In this document: in pieces, positions 55,741-63,927 of the stretch | Layout: each line of letters opens with the position of its first letter | Position numbering within the stretch: position 1 is the first letter of the stretch | Source: Roseiarcus sp036489975 | GTDB lineage: Bacteria > Pseudomonadota > Alphaproteobacteria > Rhizobiales > Beijerinckiaceae | Length of the DNA stretch: 64,000 nt | Assembly (NCBI GenBank): GCA_036489975.1 | Contig: DASXES010000049.1 | Span: forward strand, 67,438 to 131,437 | Reading direction: 5' to 3' | Position numbers and translations under genes: made by a program | Notes under the pieces: generated by a model | The model's database searches: none | What the model was told of the DNA's origin: nothing | Seen by the model: the letters and a program-made list of their open reading frames with translations, nothing else

Positions 55741-56505
55741 GTGACGATCATACTCGTGTGCATTTTGATCTTTGCTGTGATCCTGGCGTCCGGCCTGCTC
55801 GGACTGGCGGTTCAACACCGCCTGCCCGAGGCGCAGAAAAGCGAGAGCGCGCGGGTGATCACCGGCCAGATCTCGGGCGTCTTGAGCCTCCTTCTCTCGC
55901 TCGTGCTCGGAACGCTGGTCGGCACGAGCTTCGCCTTCCAGACGACCCAAAAGACCGAACTCGACGCGCTCGCCGCGCAGGTCCTCGAGCTTGACCAAAC
56001 GCTCGGGGAATTGGGGCCGACAGGGGCTTTCGCGCGCGAGCGGCTGAAAGCGACGATAGAGGACGCCTACAATGCGTTCTGGGGTTCGGAGTCGGTCGAT
56101 CCGAAACGCCTCTCCGTCTCCGTCCCGCTCGCGTCGCGAAAGGCCATCAAAGCTTTTCTCGGCGCGTTCACGCCAGCGAATGAAGAGCAGAAGCAGGCTC
56201 TCGCGTCCGTGAGCACCCTCGCTGACCAGATCACGCGAGCGCGGCTCTTGATGTCCCTTCAGGCCGCAGGCCGCCCGGTCAGTCCGGGTCTGGTCCTGAT
56301 TTTGATCTTTTGGGCGGTCGCGCTATTTTTCGCGTTCGGAATCTTTGCGAAATCGAATGCGGTCGTTGTCACCGCGATGGCGTCGGGCGCCGCCTGTATC
56401 GCCTTCGCGCTTTTTCTTATCCTCGAACTCGGATTGCCCTACACCGGCGTCTTCCGCATAGCGCCCGCCGCCCTCCAGGAGGCGATCGCCCATCTCGGCG
56501 AGTAA
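55741..56505 (+). CDS. bestrophin-like (DUF4239) membrane protein
   Basis: This is a 254-residue membrane protein with two hydrophobic segments at each end. LSLLLSLVLGTLVGTSFAFQ and FALFLILELGLPYTGVFRIA match the DUF4239 pattern; the C-terminal L-P-Y-T-G-x-F-R-I is typical. The GTG start at 55741 has no close ribosome site. The function is not known; membership of a channel-like superfamily is suggested by similarity to bestrophin only. Confidence 0.8.
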   Translation: MTIILVCILIFAVILASGLLGLAVQHRLPEAQKSESARVITGQISGVLSLLLSLVLGTLVGTSFAFQTTQKTELDALAAQVLELDQTLGELGPTGAFARERLKATIEDAYNAFWGSESVDPKRLSVSVPLASRKAIKAFLGAFTPANEEQKQALASVSTLADQITRARLLMSLQAAGRPVSPGLVLILIFWAVALFFAFGIFAKSNAVVVTAMASGAACIAFALFLILELGLPYTGVFRIAPAALQEAIAHLGE

Positions 56506-56529
56506 GCCGGCAAGGCCGCCTGACTTCCG

Positions 56530-57759
56530 TTATCTCAGGAGGCTCAAACCGAGGCCTGCAAGCGCCGAAAGCGCCACGACAAGGAGCGGGGGAGCCCGCC
56601 AGGCGAGCAGGAGAACGAACCCGGCGGCGGCGATCGCGAAGTCGATCGGACCTCGCACGGCGCTTGTCCAGACGGGGTTGTAGAGGGCGGCGCCGAGCAG
56701 TCCGACGACCGCGGCGTTGGTCCCCATCATGGCGCCGCGAGCGCGAGGATCGGCGCTGAGCGCGCTCCAGAAAGGCAGAGCGCCGACGAGGCAAAGCATG
56801 CCGGGAATGAAGATGGCGAGCAGCGCAATCGCCGCGCCCGCGATCCCGTGCGGCGATACGCTTGCGACCGCGCCGAGAAAGGCGGCGAATGTGAAAAGGG
56901 GCCCAGGCAGGGCTTGCGCCGCCCCGTATCCGGCAAGGAAGGCGCTGTCGGAAACCCAACCCGGAGCCGCAACGGCGTTGCGCAGCAACGGCAGCACCAC
57001 ATGGCCGCCGCCAAACACAAGAGCGCCCGAGCGGTAGAACGCATCGAACAGCGCCGCCGCGCCTGGCGGCGCCGGCACGAAAGCGACAGCTAGCAGCGCA
57101 AAATAAGCCGCAAGGCAGGCGAGACCCGCTCGGCGCGACACGGGCCAAAGCTGAGCCTCGCTCATCGCTTCGCCCGATGCCTTGCACATCAGAAGGCCGG
57201 CGAAGCCTCCGGCGACGATGACGGCAAGCTGGGCCAGCGACCAGGGCGCGACAAGCGTCACGACCAGAGCGAAGGTCGCGATCGAGGCGCGGATGCGGTC
57301 GGGGCTCAGGGTCCGCGCCATTCCCATGACCGCCTGCGCCACGATCGCTACGGCGACGAGTTTGAGGCCATGCAGGAGCCCGGCCCCGAGCGCGCTGTCG
57401 GCGAGGCTTCCCGCTCCATAGGCGAACAGAACCATGAGGGCTGCGGAGGGCAGGGTGAAGCCGGCCCAGGCCGCAAGGCCACCCAGAAAGCCGCCGCGCA
57501 GGAGGCCGACGCCAAAGCCCGTTTGGCTCGACGCAGGCCCTGGCAGGAATTGCGCGAGCGCGACGAGATCGGCGAAGCCTTGTTCGGAGAGCCAACGGCG
57601 GCGCTCGACGAACTCGGCGCGAAAATAGCCGAGATGCGCGATCGGACCGCCGAACGACGTGAGGCCGAGCCGGAGAAAGACGCGAAATATCTCGCCGACA
57701 TCGCCCGAAGGCGCCGGTCGGCGGTTCGCGGATACGGCCGAGGGACGGACGCTCGTCAT
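56530..57759 (-). CDS. chrA: chromate transporter ChrA
   Basis: This is a 409-residue membrane protein of the CHR family, the two-domain form. The N-half motif is LGLTSFGGPIAHLGYFRAEF and the C-half motif is FGGGHVVLPLLRNAVAAPGW; PGP motifs (LAQFLPGPASSQTGFGVG, QALPGPLFTFAAFLGA) are repeated in both halves. It would export chromate. It lies beside SDR genes with no chrB regulator in view. Confidence 0.92.
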   Translation of the reverse strand: MTSVRPSAVSANRRPAPSGDVGEIFRVFLRLGLTSFGGPIAHLGYFRAEFVERRRWLSEQGFADLVALAQFLPGPASSQTGFGVGLLRGGFLGGLAAWAGFTLPSAALMVLFAYGAGSLADSALGAGLLHGLKLVAVAIVAQAVMGMARTLSPDRIRASIATFALVVTLVAPWSLAQLAVIVAGGFAGLLMCKASGEAMSEAQLWPVSRRAGLACLAAYFALLAVAFVPAPPGAAALFDAFYRSGALVFGGGHVVLPLLRNAVAAPGWVSDSAFLAGYGAAQALPGPLFTFAAFLGAVASVSPHGIAGAAIALLAIFIPGMLCLVGALPFWSALSADPRARGAMMGTNAAVVGLLGAALYNPVWTSAVRGPIDFAIAAAGFVLLLAWRAPPLLVVALSALAGLGLSLLR

Positions 57760-57893
57760 CGAGGCGCAGGGTTTCCGAACGCGCTCGCCGGCGCAAGCCC
57801 CGGTTAGCCGGCTTAGCCTGGATTCGGACTCGATTTCACGAAGCGTTGTTCAAGCTTATAGGTTTAGCTGAACTTGAATCGAGGAGGAAAACG

Positions 57894-58661
57894 ATGTCGG
57901 CCACTGGAGCGGGGCGCCTTGCGGGCAAGGTCGCGCTCATCACCGGCGCGGCGTCCGGCATCGGGCGGGCGACGGCGGCTTTGTTTCACGCCGAAGGCGC
58001 CAAGGTCGCCGCGACCGACCGCAACGAAGCAGGCCTGAAGGCGCTTGGGCCGGACGCGGACCTCACGCTCACCCAGGACGTGACCGACGAAGCGCGCTGG
58101 CGCGAGGTGGTCGACGCGGTCGTCGCCGCCTTCGGGCGCCTCGACATTCTCGTCAACAGCGCCGGCATCGCGACCCTCGGCAATATCGAGACGACGACCC
58201 TCGCCGACTTTCGCAAGGTGAACGCGGTCAACGCCGAAGGCGTGTTTCTCGGCTGCCGCGAGGCGGTCAAGGCGATGAAGGAGACGGGCGGCGGGTCGAT
58301 CGTCAACCTCTCGTCGGTCGCCGGAATCATCGGCGACGCCTCGTCGCTCGCCTATTGCGCGAGCAAGGGGGCGGTGAGGCTCCTCACCAAATCCGCCGCG
58401 CTCCACTGCGCCCGCGCGCGCTACGGGATCCGGGTCAACTCGGTGCATCCCTCGTTCGCCGAAACGCCGATGGTGCTCGACGGCATCGCGCGGGCGAGGG
58501 ACCCCGAGCGGCTGCGCGCGGGCCTCAAGCGCGCGGCGCCGATGGGTCGGATGGGCAGGGCGGAGGAGGTCGCGAACACCATCCTCTTTCTCGCCAGCGA
58601 CGAATCGTCCTTCACCACCGGGGCGGAATTCATGGTCGACGGGGGGCTGACGGCGCAGTGA
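57894..58661 (+). CDS. SDR-family oxidoreductase
   Basis: This is a 255-residue NAD(P)-dependent dehydrogenase. Motifs are ITGAASGIGRATAALFHAEG (cofactor), ILVNSAGIAT, and the catalytic block VNLSSVAGIIGDASSLAYCA with SKGA. The C-terminal segment FLASDESSFTTGAEFMVDGG is typical. ATG 57894 follows GAGGAGGAAAA. Cyclopentanol/gluconate-type SDRs have this pattern, but the substrate is not given. It is divergent from chrA. Confidence 0.88.
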   Translation: MSATGAGRLAGKVALITGAASGIGRATAALFHAEGAKVAATDRNEAGLKALGPDADLTLTQDVTDEARWREVVDAVVAAFGRLDILVNSAGIATLGNIETTTLADFRKVNAVNAEGVFLGCREAVKAMKETGGGSIVNLSSVAGIIGDASSLAYCASKGAVRLLTKSAALHCARARYGIRVNSVHPSFAETPMVLDGIARARDPERLRAGLKRAAPMGRMGRAEEVANTILFLASDESSFTTGAEFMVDGGLTAQ

Positions 58662-58684
58662 GAGCGGCGCCCGAATGCCCGGCG

Positions 58685-59413
58685 TCAAAGCTCCTGCGCC
58701 TGCGGCAGAATGACGAGGTCGCGAATCGTGACATGCGGCGGCCTCGTCAGCATGAAAAAAAGCGCGTCGACGACGTCCTCATTGCTGAGGCCGCTATGCG
58801 CCGCGATCCGGCGCTCGATGTCTTCGGGGTCGGTCAGTCCCCAAAGCTCGTTCAGGACCATGCCCGGCGCGAGCGAACTCACGCGCACATTGTGCTTGGC
58901 GACTTGCCGGCGCACGCCATGAACGAACGATTGCACCGCATGCTTGGTGGCGGAATAGACCGGCTCCCAATGGATCGCCTGGTGGCCTGAGATCGACGAG
59001 GTGACAACGATGTCGCCCGAGCGGCGCGCGATCATGTCCGGCAGGACCGCGCGAACGGCGCGAAACACGCTCTTCACATTGATGTCGACGATCCGGTCCC
59101 ATTCTTCGGGATCGCCCTCGGCGACTTTGCCCGCGACATAGCTCCCCGCATTGGCGAACAATATGTCGATGCGGCCGAAGCGGTCGGTTGTCGCCTTCAC
59201 CATGGTCGCGACGTCGGCGGGCCTGGTCAGATCCAAAGGCAGGATGAGGTGATCGGAGCCGAGCTCGTCCGCCAACGCCTGCAGGCGTTCCGCCGAGCGC
59301 CCGACCAGCGCGAGCTTGACGCCTTCCGCCGCAAATCGCTTGGCGGCCGCGCGGCCGATGCCGGAGCTTGCGCCGGTCACGATCATGGTCTTGGTCTTCA
59401 GGCCTTCATCCAT
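58685..59413 (-). CDS. SDR-family oxidoreductase
   Basis: This is a 242-residue SDR with cofactor motif TGASSGIGRAAAKRFAAEGV, ILFANAGSYVAG and catalytic SSISGHQAIHWEPVYSATKH. It continues with the segment VRVSSLAPGMVLNELWGLTD. ATG 59413 is used; the open frame continues upstream to 60319 antisense to dgoK and is not coding. Its stop is 23 bases from the end of the convergent SDR gene. Confidence 0.87.
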   Translation of the reverse strand: MDEGLKTKTMIVTGASSGIGRAAAKRFAAEGVKLALVGRSAERLQALADELGSDHLILPLDLTRPADVATMVKATTDRFGRIDILFANAGSYVAGKVAEGDPEEWDRIVDINVKSVFRAVRAVLPDMIARRSGDIVVTSSISGHQAIHWEPVYSATKHAVQSFVHGVRRQVAKHNVRVSSLAPGMVLNELWGLTDPEDIERRIAAHSGLSNEDVVDALFFMLTRPPHVTIRDLVILPQAQEL

Positions 59414-59542
59414 CCCTTGCCTCCCAGCCGGCGCGCAGCGCTCGACGGCGCACACTAAGCATTGACTGCGCTCAAGCGAAGCGCCACCCAAGGGCGGCGG
59501 ATGATTGACCGCACAGCGCGCACATGCCTCAATCCCGCCGTC

Positions 59543-60454
59543 ATGTTGCCAGCGCTCATCGCCATCGATTGGGGATCGTCGAGCTTCCGCGCCTATCTCG
59601 TGTCGCGGGAGGCCGAGGTCCTCGATGAGGTCGCCTCCGGCGACGGGATCGGAAGCGTCGAAGCGGGCGCCTATCCGGCCACGCTCAGGCGGCTCGTCGG
59701 GCGCTGGCTCGACGCGCATGCCACTCTCCCGGTGATCGCCTCGGGCATGGTCGGCAGCCGGCATGGCTGGCGCGAGGCGGCTTACGTCAAATGTCCCGCC
59801 GGCCCAGGCGACGTCGCTTCGCATCTGACGCAAGTCGAGGCCGACGGCCGGCGGATCGCGCTCGCTCCGGGGCTCGCTTACGTCGACGACGCCGGGCTGC
59901 CGGATGTGATGCGCGGCGAGGAGACGGAAATCTTCGGAATCGCCGATTCCGGCGCGCGCCTCATCGTGTTGCCGGGCTCGCATTCGAAATGGGCGAGAGT
60001 CGAGGGCGAGCGGATCGTCGCGTTCAAGACTTTCGTCACCGGGGAACTGTTCGCAGCCTTGCGCGATCACACCGTCCTCGGCGCTTTTGCTCGCATCGCG
60101 CCGGCCAAGGCGCAGGGAAAAGCCTTCGTCCTCGGAGTCGAACGCGGCGCCGCCGCGGATAACGGGAAATCCGGCCTGCTCGGCCTGATGTTCAGCGCGC
60201 GGGCGCTGCCCCTCATGGGCAAGCTCGATCCGGACGATTCGGGCGAATATCTCTCCGGTCTTCTTATCGGCGCGGAGATCGGCGAGGGGCTTAGGCTCCA
60301 TCCCGGCGAGGCGCCGCATGTCGCGGGGGCCGAGGCGCTGGTCAAGCGCTATATCGCCGCCTTCGAGGCGCTCGGTGTCTCCGCACGCGCCGCGCCGCCG
60401 CGGGCCGCCGCGCGTGGGCTTTTTCGCATCGCTCGCGATGGAGGGCTCCTGTGA
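59543..60454 (+). CDS. dgoK: 2-dehydro-3-deoxygalactonokinase
   Basis: This is a 303-residue sugar-acid kinase phosphorylating 2-keto-3-deoxygalactonate. Start IAIDWGSSSFRAYLVSREAE is the phosphate-binding region, ASGMVGSRHGWREAAYVKCP and EETEIFGIADSGARLIVLPG are conserved, and GSHSKWARVEGERIVAFKTF is near the sugar site. ATG 59543 fits the family N-terminus; ATG 59501 is possible. It overlaps dgoA by GTGA. Confidence 0.9.
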   Translation: MLPALIAIDWGSSSFRAYLVSREAEVLDEVASGDGIGSVEAGAYPATLRRLVGRWLDAHATLPVIASGMVGSRHGWREAAYVKCPAGPGDVASHLTQVEADGRRIALAPGLAYVDDAGLPDVMRGEETEIFGIADSGARLIVLPGSHSKWARVEGERIVAFKTFVTGELFAALRDHTVLGAFARIAPAKAQGKAFVLGVERGAAADNGKSGLLGLMFSARALPLMGKLDPDDSGEYLSGLLIGAEIGEGLRLHPGEAPHVAGAEALVKRYIAAFEALGVSARAAPPRAAARGLFRIARDGGLL

Positions 60455-61068
60455 CGCTGAACCTCGCTCCGACGCCGCTCGTCGCCATCCTCAGAGGCGT
60501 CACGCCGGACGAAGCGGATTCGATCGCGGCCGTGCTGGTCGAGGCGGGCTTCGGCGCGATCGAAGTTCCGCTCAACTCGCCCGACCCGTTCGCAAGCATC
60601 GAGATCATCGCGCGCCTGTTCGGCGACCAGGTTCTGGTCGGCGCTGGCACAGTGCTTGAAGCGCATGACGTCGACAAGGTCGCGGAAGCGGGCGCGAGGC
60701 TCGTGGTCGCGCCCAACGCCGATCACGCCGTCATCGAGCGGGCCGTGAAGCTAGACCTCTTCGCCGTGCCGGGCGTCGCCACCCCAACCGAAGCGTTTGC
60801 GGCGCTGAAGGCGGGCGCGTCGGGCCTCAAGCTTTTCCCGGGCGAAGCGCTCGGCCCTGATGTGCTGAAGGCGTGGCGCTCCGTCCTGCCGAAGGAGACG
60901 CAGCTCTATCCGGTCGGCGGAATCATGCCCGAGCGCATGGCCGCCTATCGGCGCGCCGGCGCGAGCGGCTTCGGGATCGGCTCGGCTTTGTACAAGCCGG
61001 GCGCGAGCGTCGAGGACGTCGCGCGCGCCGCGCAGGCGTTCGTGAAAGCGTGGAACGAGGCGGGATAG
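60451..61068 (+). CDS. dgoA: 2-dehydro-3-deoxy-6-phosphogalactonate aldolase
   Basis: This class I aldolase of 205 residues splits KDPGal into pyruvate and glyceraldehyde 3-phosphate. It has VAILRGVTPDEADSIAAVLV, GAGTVLEAHDVDKVAEAG, AVPGVATPTEAFAALKAGAS and the Schiff-base lysine in GLKLFPGEALGP. The GTG start overlaps the kinase stop. The galactonate dehydratase and permease of the usual dgo operon are not visible. Confidence 0.92.
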   Translation: MTLNLAPTPLVAILRGVTPDEADSIAAVLVEAGFGAIEVPLNSPDPFASIEIIARLFGDQVLVGAGTVLEAHDVDKVAEAGARLVVAPNADHAVIERAVKLDLFAVPGVATPTEAFAALKAGASGLKLFPGEALGPDVLKAWRSVLPKETQLYPVGGIMPERMAAYRRAGASGFGIGSALYKPGASVEDVARAAQAFVKAWNEAG

Positions 61069-62432
61069 TGTTTCTGATCGGAAGCGGCGCTGGGTTTTCA
61101 GGGGATCGTGTCGACGCCGCGATTCCTGTGGTGGAGTCAATCTCCGCGCGCGGCCGCGGCGGCGCAATCATTTTCGAGACCGTTGGAGAACGAACGCTGG
61201 CGCTGGGCCAACTCGCGAAACGGGAAAATCCGAGCCTGGGCTACGAGCCGCTTCTTCCGCAGTTTTTGGCGCCCATTCTCAAGCCGGCGGTGAACGCCGG
61301 AATCGTCATCGTCGGCAACTTTGGTTGCGCCAATCCTTCGGGCGCAGCGGATGTGGTGTGCAGGATCGCAGCCGAGCAAGGGATCCGTGGCCTCCGCATC
61401 GCGATTGTCGAGGGAGACGACGTCCTGGGAAGGATCGACCTTGCCGAGGCGAATGTCTGGGAAGGCGAACGCGGATTGCCTCGCGCCGAGGGCGCGGCGA
61501 TTTCCGCGAACGCCTACATCGGAGCGCGCGCGATCGCCGGGGCCATCGAGGGTGGGGCCCACATGGTCATCACTGGGCGCGTCGCCGACCCCTCCCTCGC
61601 GCTCGGGCCGATCGTCGCGCACTTTGGCTGGGATTGGAACGATCTCGACCGCATCGCCGCCGGCACTCTCGTCGGGCACCTGCTCGAATGCGGCTCGCAG
61701 GTCAGCGGCGGCTACTTTGCCGATCCCGGCTTCAAGGACGTGCCGCGGCCCGAGTCGATAGGCTTTCCTATCGCCGAGGTCGCCGAGGATGGACGGTTTG
61801 TCATCACCAAGCCCGAGGGTACGGGCGGCATTGTCGATCAGCGCACCGTCAAAGAGCAGCTCCTGTACGAGATTCATGATCCTGCCGCCTATCTCACCCC
61901 GGACATCACGCTCGACATCACCGGCGTCTCGCTCGAGGACGCGGGGGCCGATCGCGTGGCGGTTCGAGGCGCGCGCGGAAAGGCGGCGCCGGAGAAACTG
62001 AAAGCGACCGTCGGGTTTGCGGGCGACTGGATCGGCGAAGCGGAGATTTCCTACGCCGGCCCGAACGCGCTGGCGAGGGCGCGCCTCGCCGCGGACATCA
62101 TCGACAAGCGCCTCGCGCTGCGTGGCCTCGACCTGCGCCGCCGCATCGATTTGATCGGAGCAACCAGCGTGTTCGACAGCGACGAAGGCGATCTGCGGGA
62201 GGCTTTCGATCGCGCCGCGGTTGACGATCTGCGAATGCGGCTCGCGGTCAGCGGCGAGGACAAGGAACAAATCGAAAAGGCCATGCAGGAGGTGAATGCG
62301 CTCTATTGCTGCGGCCCGGCGGGCGGCGGAGGCGTCCGCACGCGCGTGCAGGCGCGGATTCGCACGCTGTCCTATCTGATTCCGCGCGATCTCGCGCCTT
62401 CCTGCTTTCGCTTCCACGAGGCGAGATCGTGA
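61068..62432 (+). CDS. AtuA-family (DUF1446) protein
   Basis: This is a 454-residue protein of the acyclic-terpene-utilisation AtuA family. Conserved regions are LIGSGAGFSGDRVDAAIPVV, GGAIIFETVGERTLALGQLA, VGNFGCANPSGAADVVCRIA, YIGARAIAGAIEGGAHMVIT with GRVADPSLALGP, and ECGSQVSGGYFADPGFKDVP. The GTG overlaps the dgoA stop by one base and the stop overlaps the AtuA_C-like gene. The biochemical role of AtuA is unknown. Here it is coupled to galactonate-type genes, not to terpene genes. Confidence 0.88.
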   Translation: MFLIGSGAGFSGDRVDAAIPVVESISARGRGGAIIFETVGERTLALGQLAKRENPSLGYEPLLPQFLAPILKPAVNAGIVIVGNFGCANPSGAADVVCRIAAEQGIRGLRIAIVEGDDVLGRIDLAEANVWEGERGLPRAEGAAISANAYIGARAIAGAIEGGAHMVITGRVADPSLALGPIVAHFGWDWNDLDRIAAGTLVGHLLECGSQVSGGYFADPGFKDVPRPESIGFPIAEVAEDGRFVITKPEGTGGIVDQRTVKEQLLYEIHDPAAYLTPDITLDITGVSLEDAGADRVAVRGARGKAAPEKLKATVGFAGDWIGEAEISYAGPNALARARLAADIIDKRLALRGLDLRRRIDLIGATSVFDSDEGDLREAFDRAAVDDLRMRLAVSGEDKEQIEKAMQEVNALYCCGPAGGGGVRTRVQARIRTLSYLIPRDLAPSCFRFHEARS

Positions 62433-62968
62433 CGGCGGACAGAATGACGAGGCTGCCCTTGCACCGGATCGCGCACGGGCGGTCCGGCGACAAAGGCAAC
62501 CGGCTCAACATCAGCGTCATCGCCTACCATCCCGAGGCCTGGCCGGTGCTTCTTGACCAGGTCACGGAGGCGCGGGTCCGCGCGCTGTTCGCGAATCGGG
62601 GAGCAAGCCGCGTCATTCGCTACGTCCTGCCCCACCTCGCCGCTCTCAATCTCGTCATCGACGATGCGCTCGAGGGCGGCGTCAACTCGGCCCTCGCCCT
62701 CGACACGCATGGCAAGGCAAGCGCCTTTCGGCTTCTCGGCTTGCCTATCGACCTGCCGGAGGATCTGGCGCTGCGCATTGCGGTCGGCCCGGCCCTCGAA
62801 CTTGCTCGGCGCCCCCGATGCGGCCCCAGCGTCGCACCAGCGACGATTCGGCGAACAGCGTCGGCTCGACCGATAGGACGTAGTAACGCGCCATGTTCTT
62901 CGTGCGGTCGACCCGCTCGAGCACAAGTACGTTCAGGACGTCCGGATCCTCGGTCTGCTGGTCCATAG
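62429..62968 (+). CDS. AtuA_C-like small partner protein with a read-through tail
   Basis: This is the small (usually 100-115-residue) protein found with AtuA. Its core is PLHRIAHGRSGDKGNRLNIS, HPEAWPVLLDQVTEARVRAL, YVLPHLAALNLVIDDALEGG and TNG-like LALDTHGKASAFRLLGLPID. The frame then runs on to 62968, about 50 codons longer, where the sequence is antisense to a WGR-domain remnant. The native stop was probably lost at a junction near 62812. GTG 62429 overlaps the atuA stop. Confidence 0.75.
   Translation: MTADRMTRLPLHRIAHGRSGDKGNRLNISVIAYHPEAWPVLLDQVTEARVRALFANRGASRVIRYVLPHLAALNLVIDDALEGGVNSALALDTHGKASAFRLLGLPIDLPEDLALRIAVGPALELARRPRCGPSVAPATIRRTASARPIGRSNAPCSSCGRPARAQVRSGRPDPRSAGP
62814..62966 (-). 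pseudogene. truncated WGR-domain gene
   Basis: From ATG 62966 the minus strand codes for LVLERVDRTKNMARYYVLSV and SSLVRRWGRIGG, which matches the start of bacterial WGR-domain proteins. After about 51 codons similarity ends where the AtuA_C-like frame begins, so the 3' part is lost. Its start is 13 bases from the left end of the IS element. Confidence 0.65.
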
Positions 62969-62978
62969 TTCGAAGCTA

Positions 62979-63849
62979 AGAGCCTGTCCCAAAAGTTCTG
63001 GCGTTTGCGATGTCGGCATGATTCACCGCCTCCAGGGTTGCTGGGAGGCTTTGATTCGGGATGTGGACGCAAGCTGATAGGCCCGGCGGCGAGGCCGGGC
63101 GGGCGACCGCGCAAGACGGACATGCGCGCGGCGATGAATGCGATCTTCTATCTTCTGCGCACGGGCTGCCCGTGGCGGTATCTGCCGCGCGGCCCGTTTC
63201 CGCCGCGCTCGACGGTCTCCAACATCTTCCGCCAGTTGCAGCGCGACGGCGCATGGGAGCGCATCTGGGAAGAGCTTTACATGGCGCTGCGCGAGGCGCT
63301 CGGCCGCGAGGCCAGCCCGACTGCCGCGATCCTCGACAGCCAGTCGCTGAAAGCGGCGGAAAAAGGGGAGCCGCGAGCCGGAGCGAAAAAGACGCAGTGG
63401 GTGACGACGCCGGCAAGAAGGGGAAGGGGCGCAAAATCCACGCCCTCGTCGACGTCGAAGGCCTGCCGCTGCGCGTGATCGTCCACTCGGCGGGTATGCA
63501 GGATCGTGACGGCGCGACGCTGGTTCTCGACAAGATCCGCCAGCGCTTTCCATGGCTGGAACTCGTTTGGGCCGACGCCGGCTACAACGCCCATCAGGTC
63601 AAGGAGGTCGTGGCCAAATCTCCCGGGCTCCGCCTCCAAATCGTGAAGCGGACAGACGGTATGAAAGGCTTCGTCGTGCTGCCCCGTCGATGGGTCGTCG
63701 AGCGAACCTTCTCCTGGTTCGGCCGCAACCGCCGTCTGGCCAAGGACTACCAGAACCTCGCCGAAACGCTCGCCGCCTTCATAACCTTGGCCGCCATCCA
63801 ATTCGCCATCAGACGCCTTGCTCGCGCCTAGGCTTTTGAGTCAGGCTCT
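62979..63849 (+). mobile_element. decayed IS5-family insertion sequence
   Basis: Ends are imperfect inverted repeats: AGAGCCTGTCCCAAAAG (62979-62995) and, reversed, AGAGCCTGACTCAAAAG (63849-63833), matching at 15 of 17 positions. The 871-base element carries one IS5-type DDE transposase gene in two frames. No clear target duplication is seen. It follows the WGR remnant and marks a rearrangement site. Confidence 0.85.
63061..63831 (+). pseudogene. IS5-family transposase, deleted near the N-terminus and frameshifted
   Basis: The first half is read in one frame (MRAAMNAIFYLLRTGCPWRY, ASPTAAILDSQSLKAAEKGE) and the second half in the -1 frame (KKGKGRKIHALVDVEGLPLR, ELVWADAGYNAHQVKEVV, RRWVVERTFSWFGRNRRLAK). 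The crossover lies between about 63360 and 63420, near A-runs at 63360-63364 and 63386-63390. It could be programmed frameshifting as in some IS5 members. However, the usual YPSDLTDAEW-type N-terminal part between MWT and GGRPRK is missing, so the gene is probably dead. Confidence 0.8.
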
Positions 63850-63912
63850 CAGTCCGCCTAGGTCGGCGTCCATCCTTTCTTTCTAATCAACCGGGAGAAA
63901 CGTCCTTGCAAT

Positions 63913-63927
63913 TGCTGCACTGCAGCA
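63913..63927. promoter_or_regulatory. possible PhaR-type operator
   Basis: TGCTGC-ACT-GCAGCA is a perfect palindrome that includes CTGC-N3-GCAG, the form reported for PhaR sites before phasin genes. An AT-rich promoter-like stretch (TTATATTG) follows. The controlled gene would lie to the right of the window. Confidence 0.4.

Noticed and set aside
57847..57876. Inverted GTTCA/TGAAC arms before the SDR at 57894
   Set aside because: The arms are short and imperfect and no regulator gene is adjacent.
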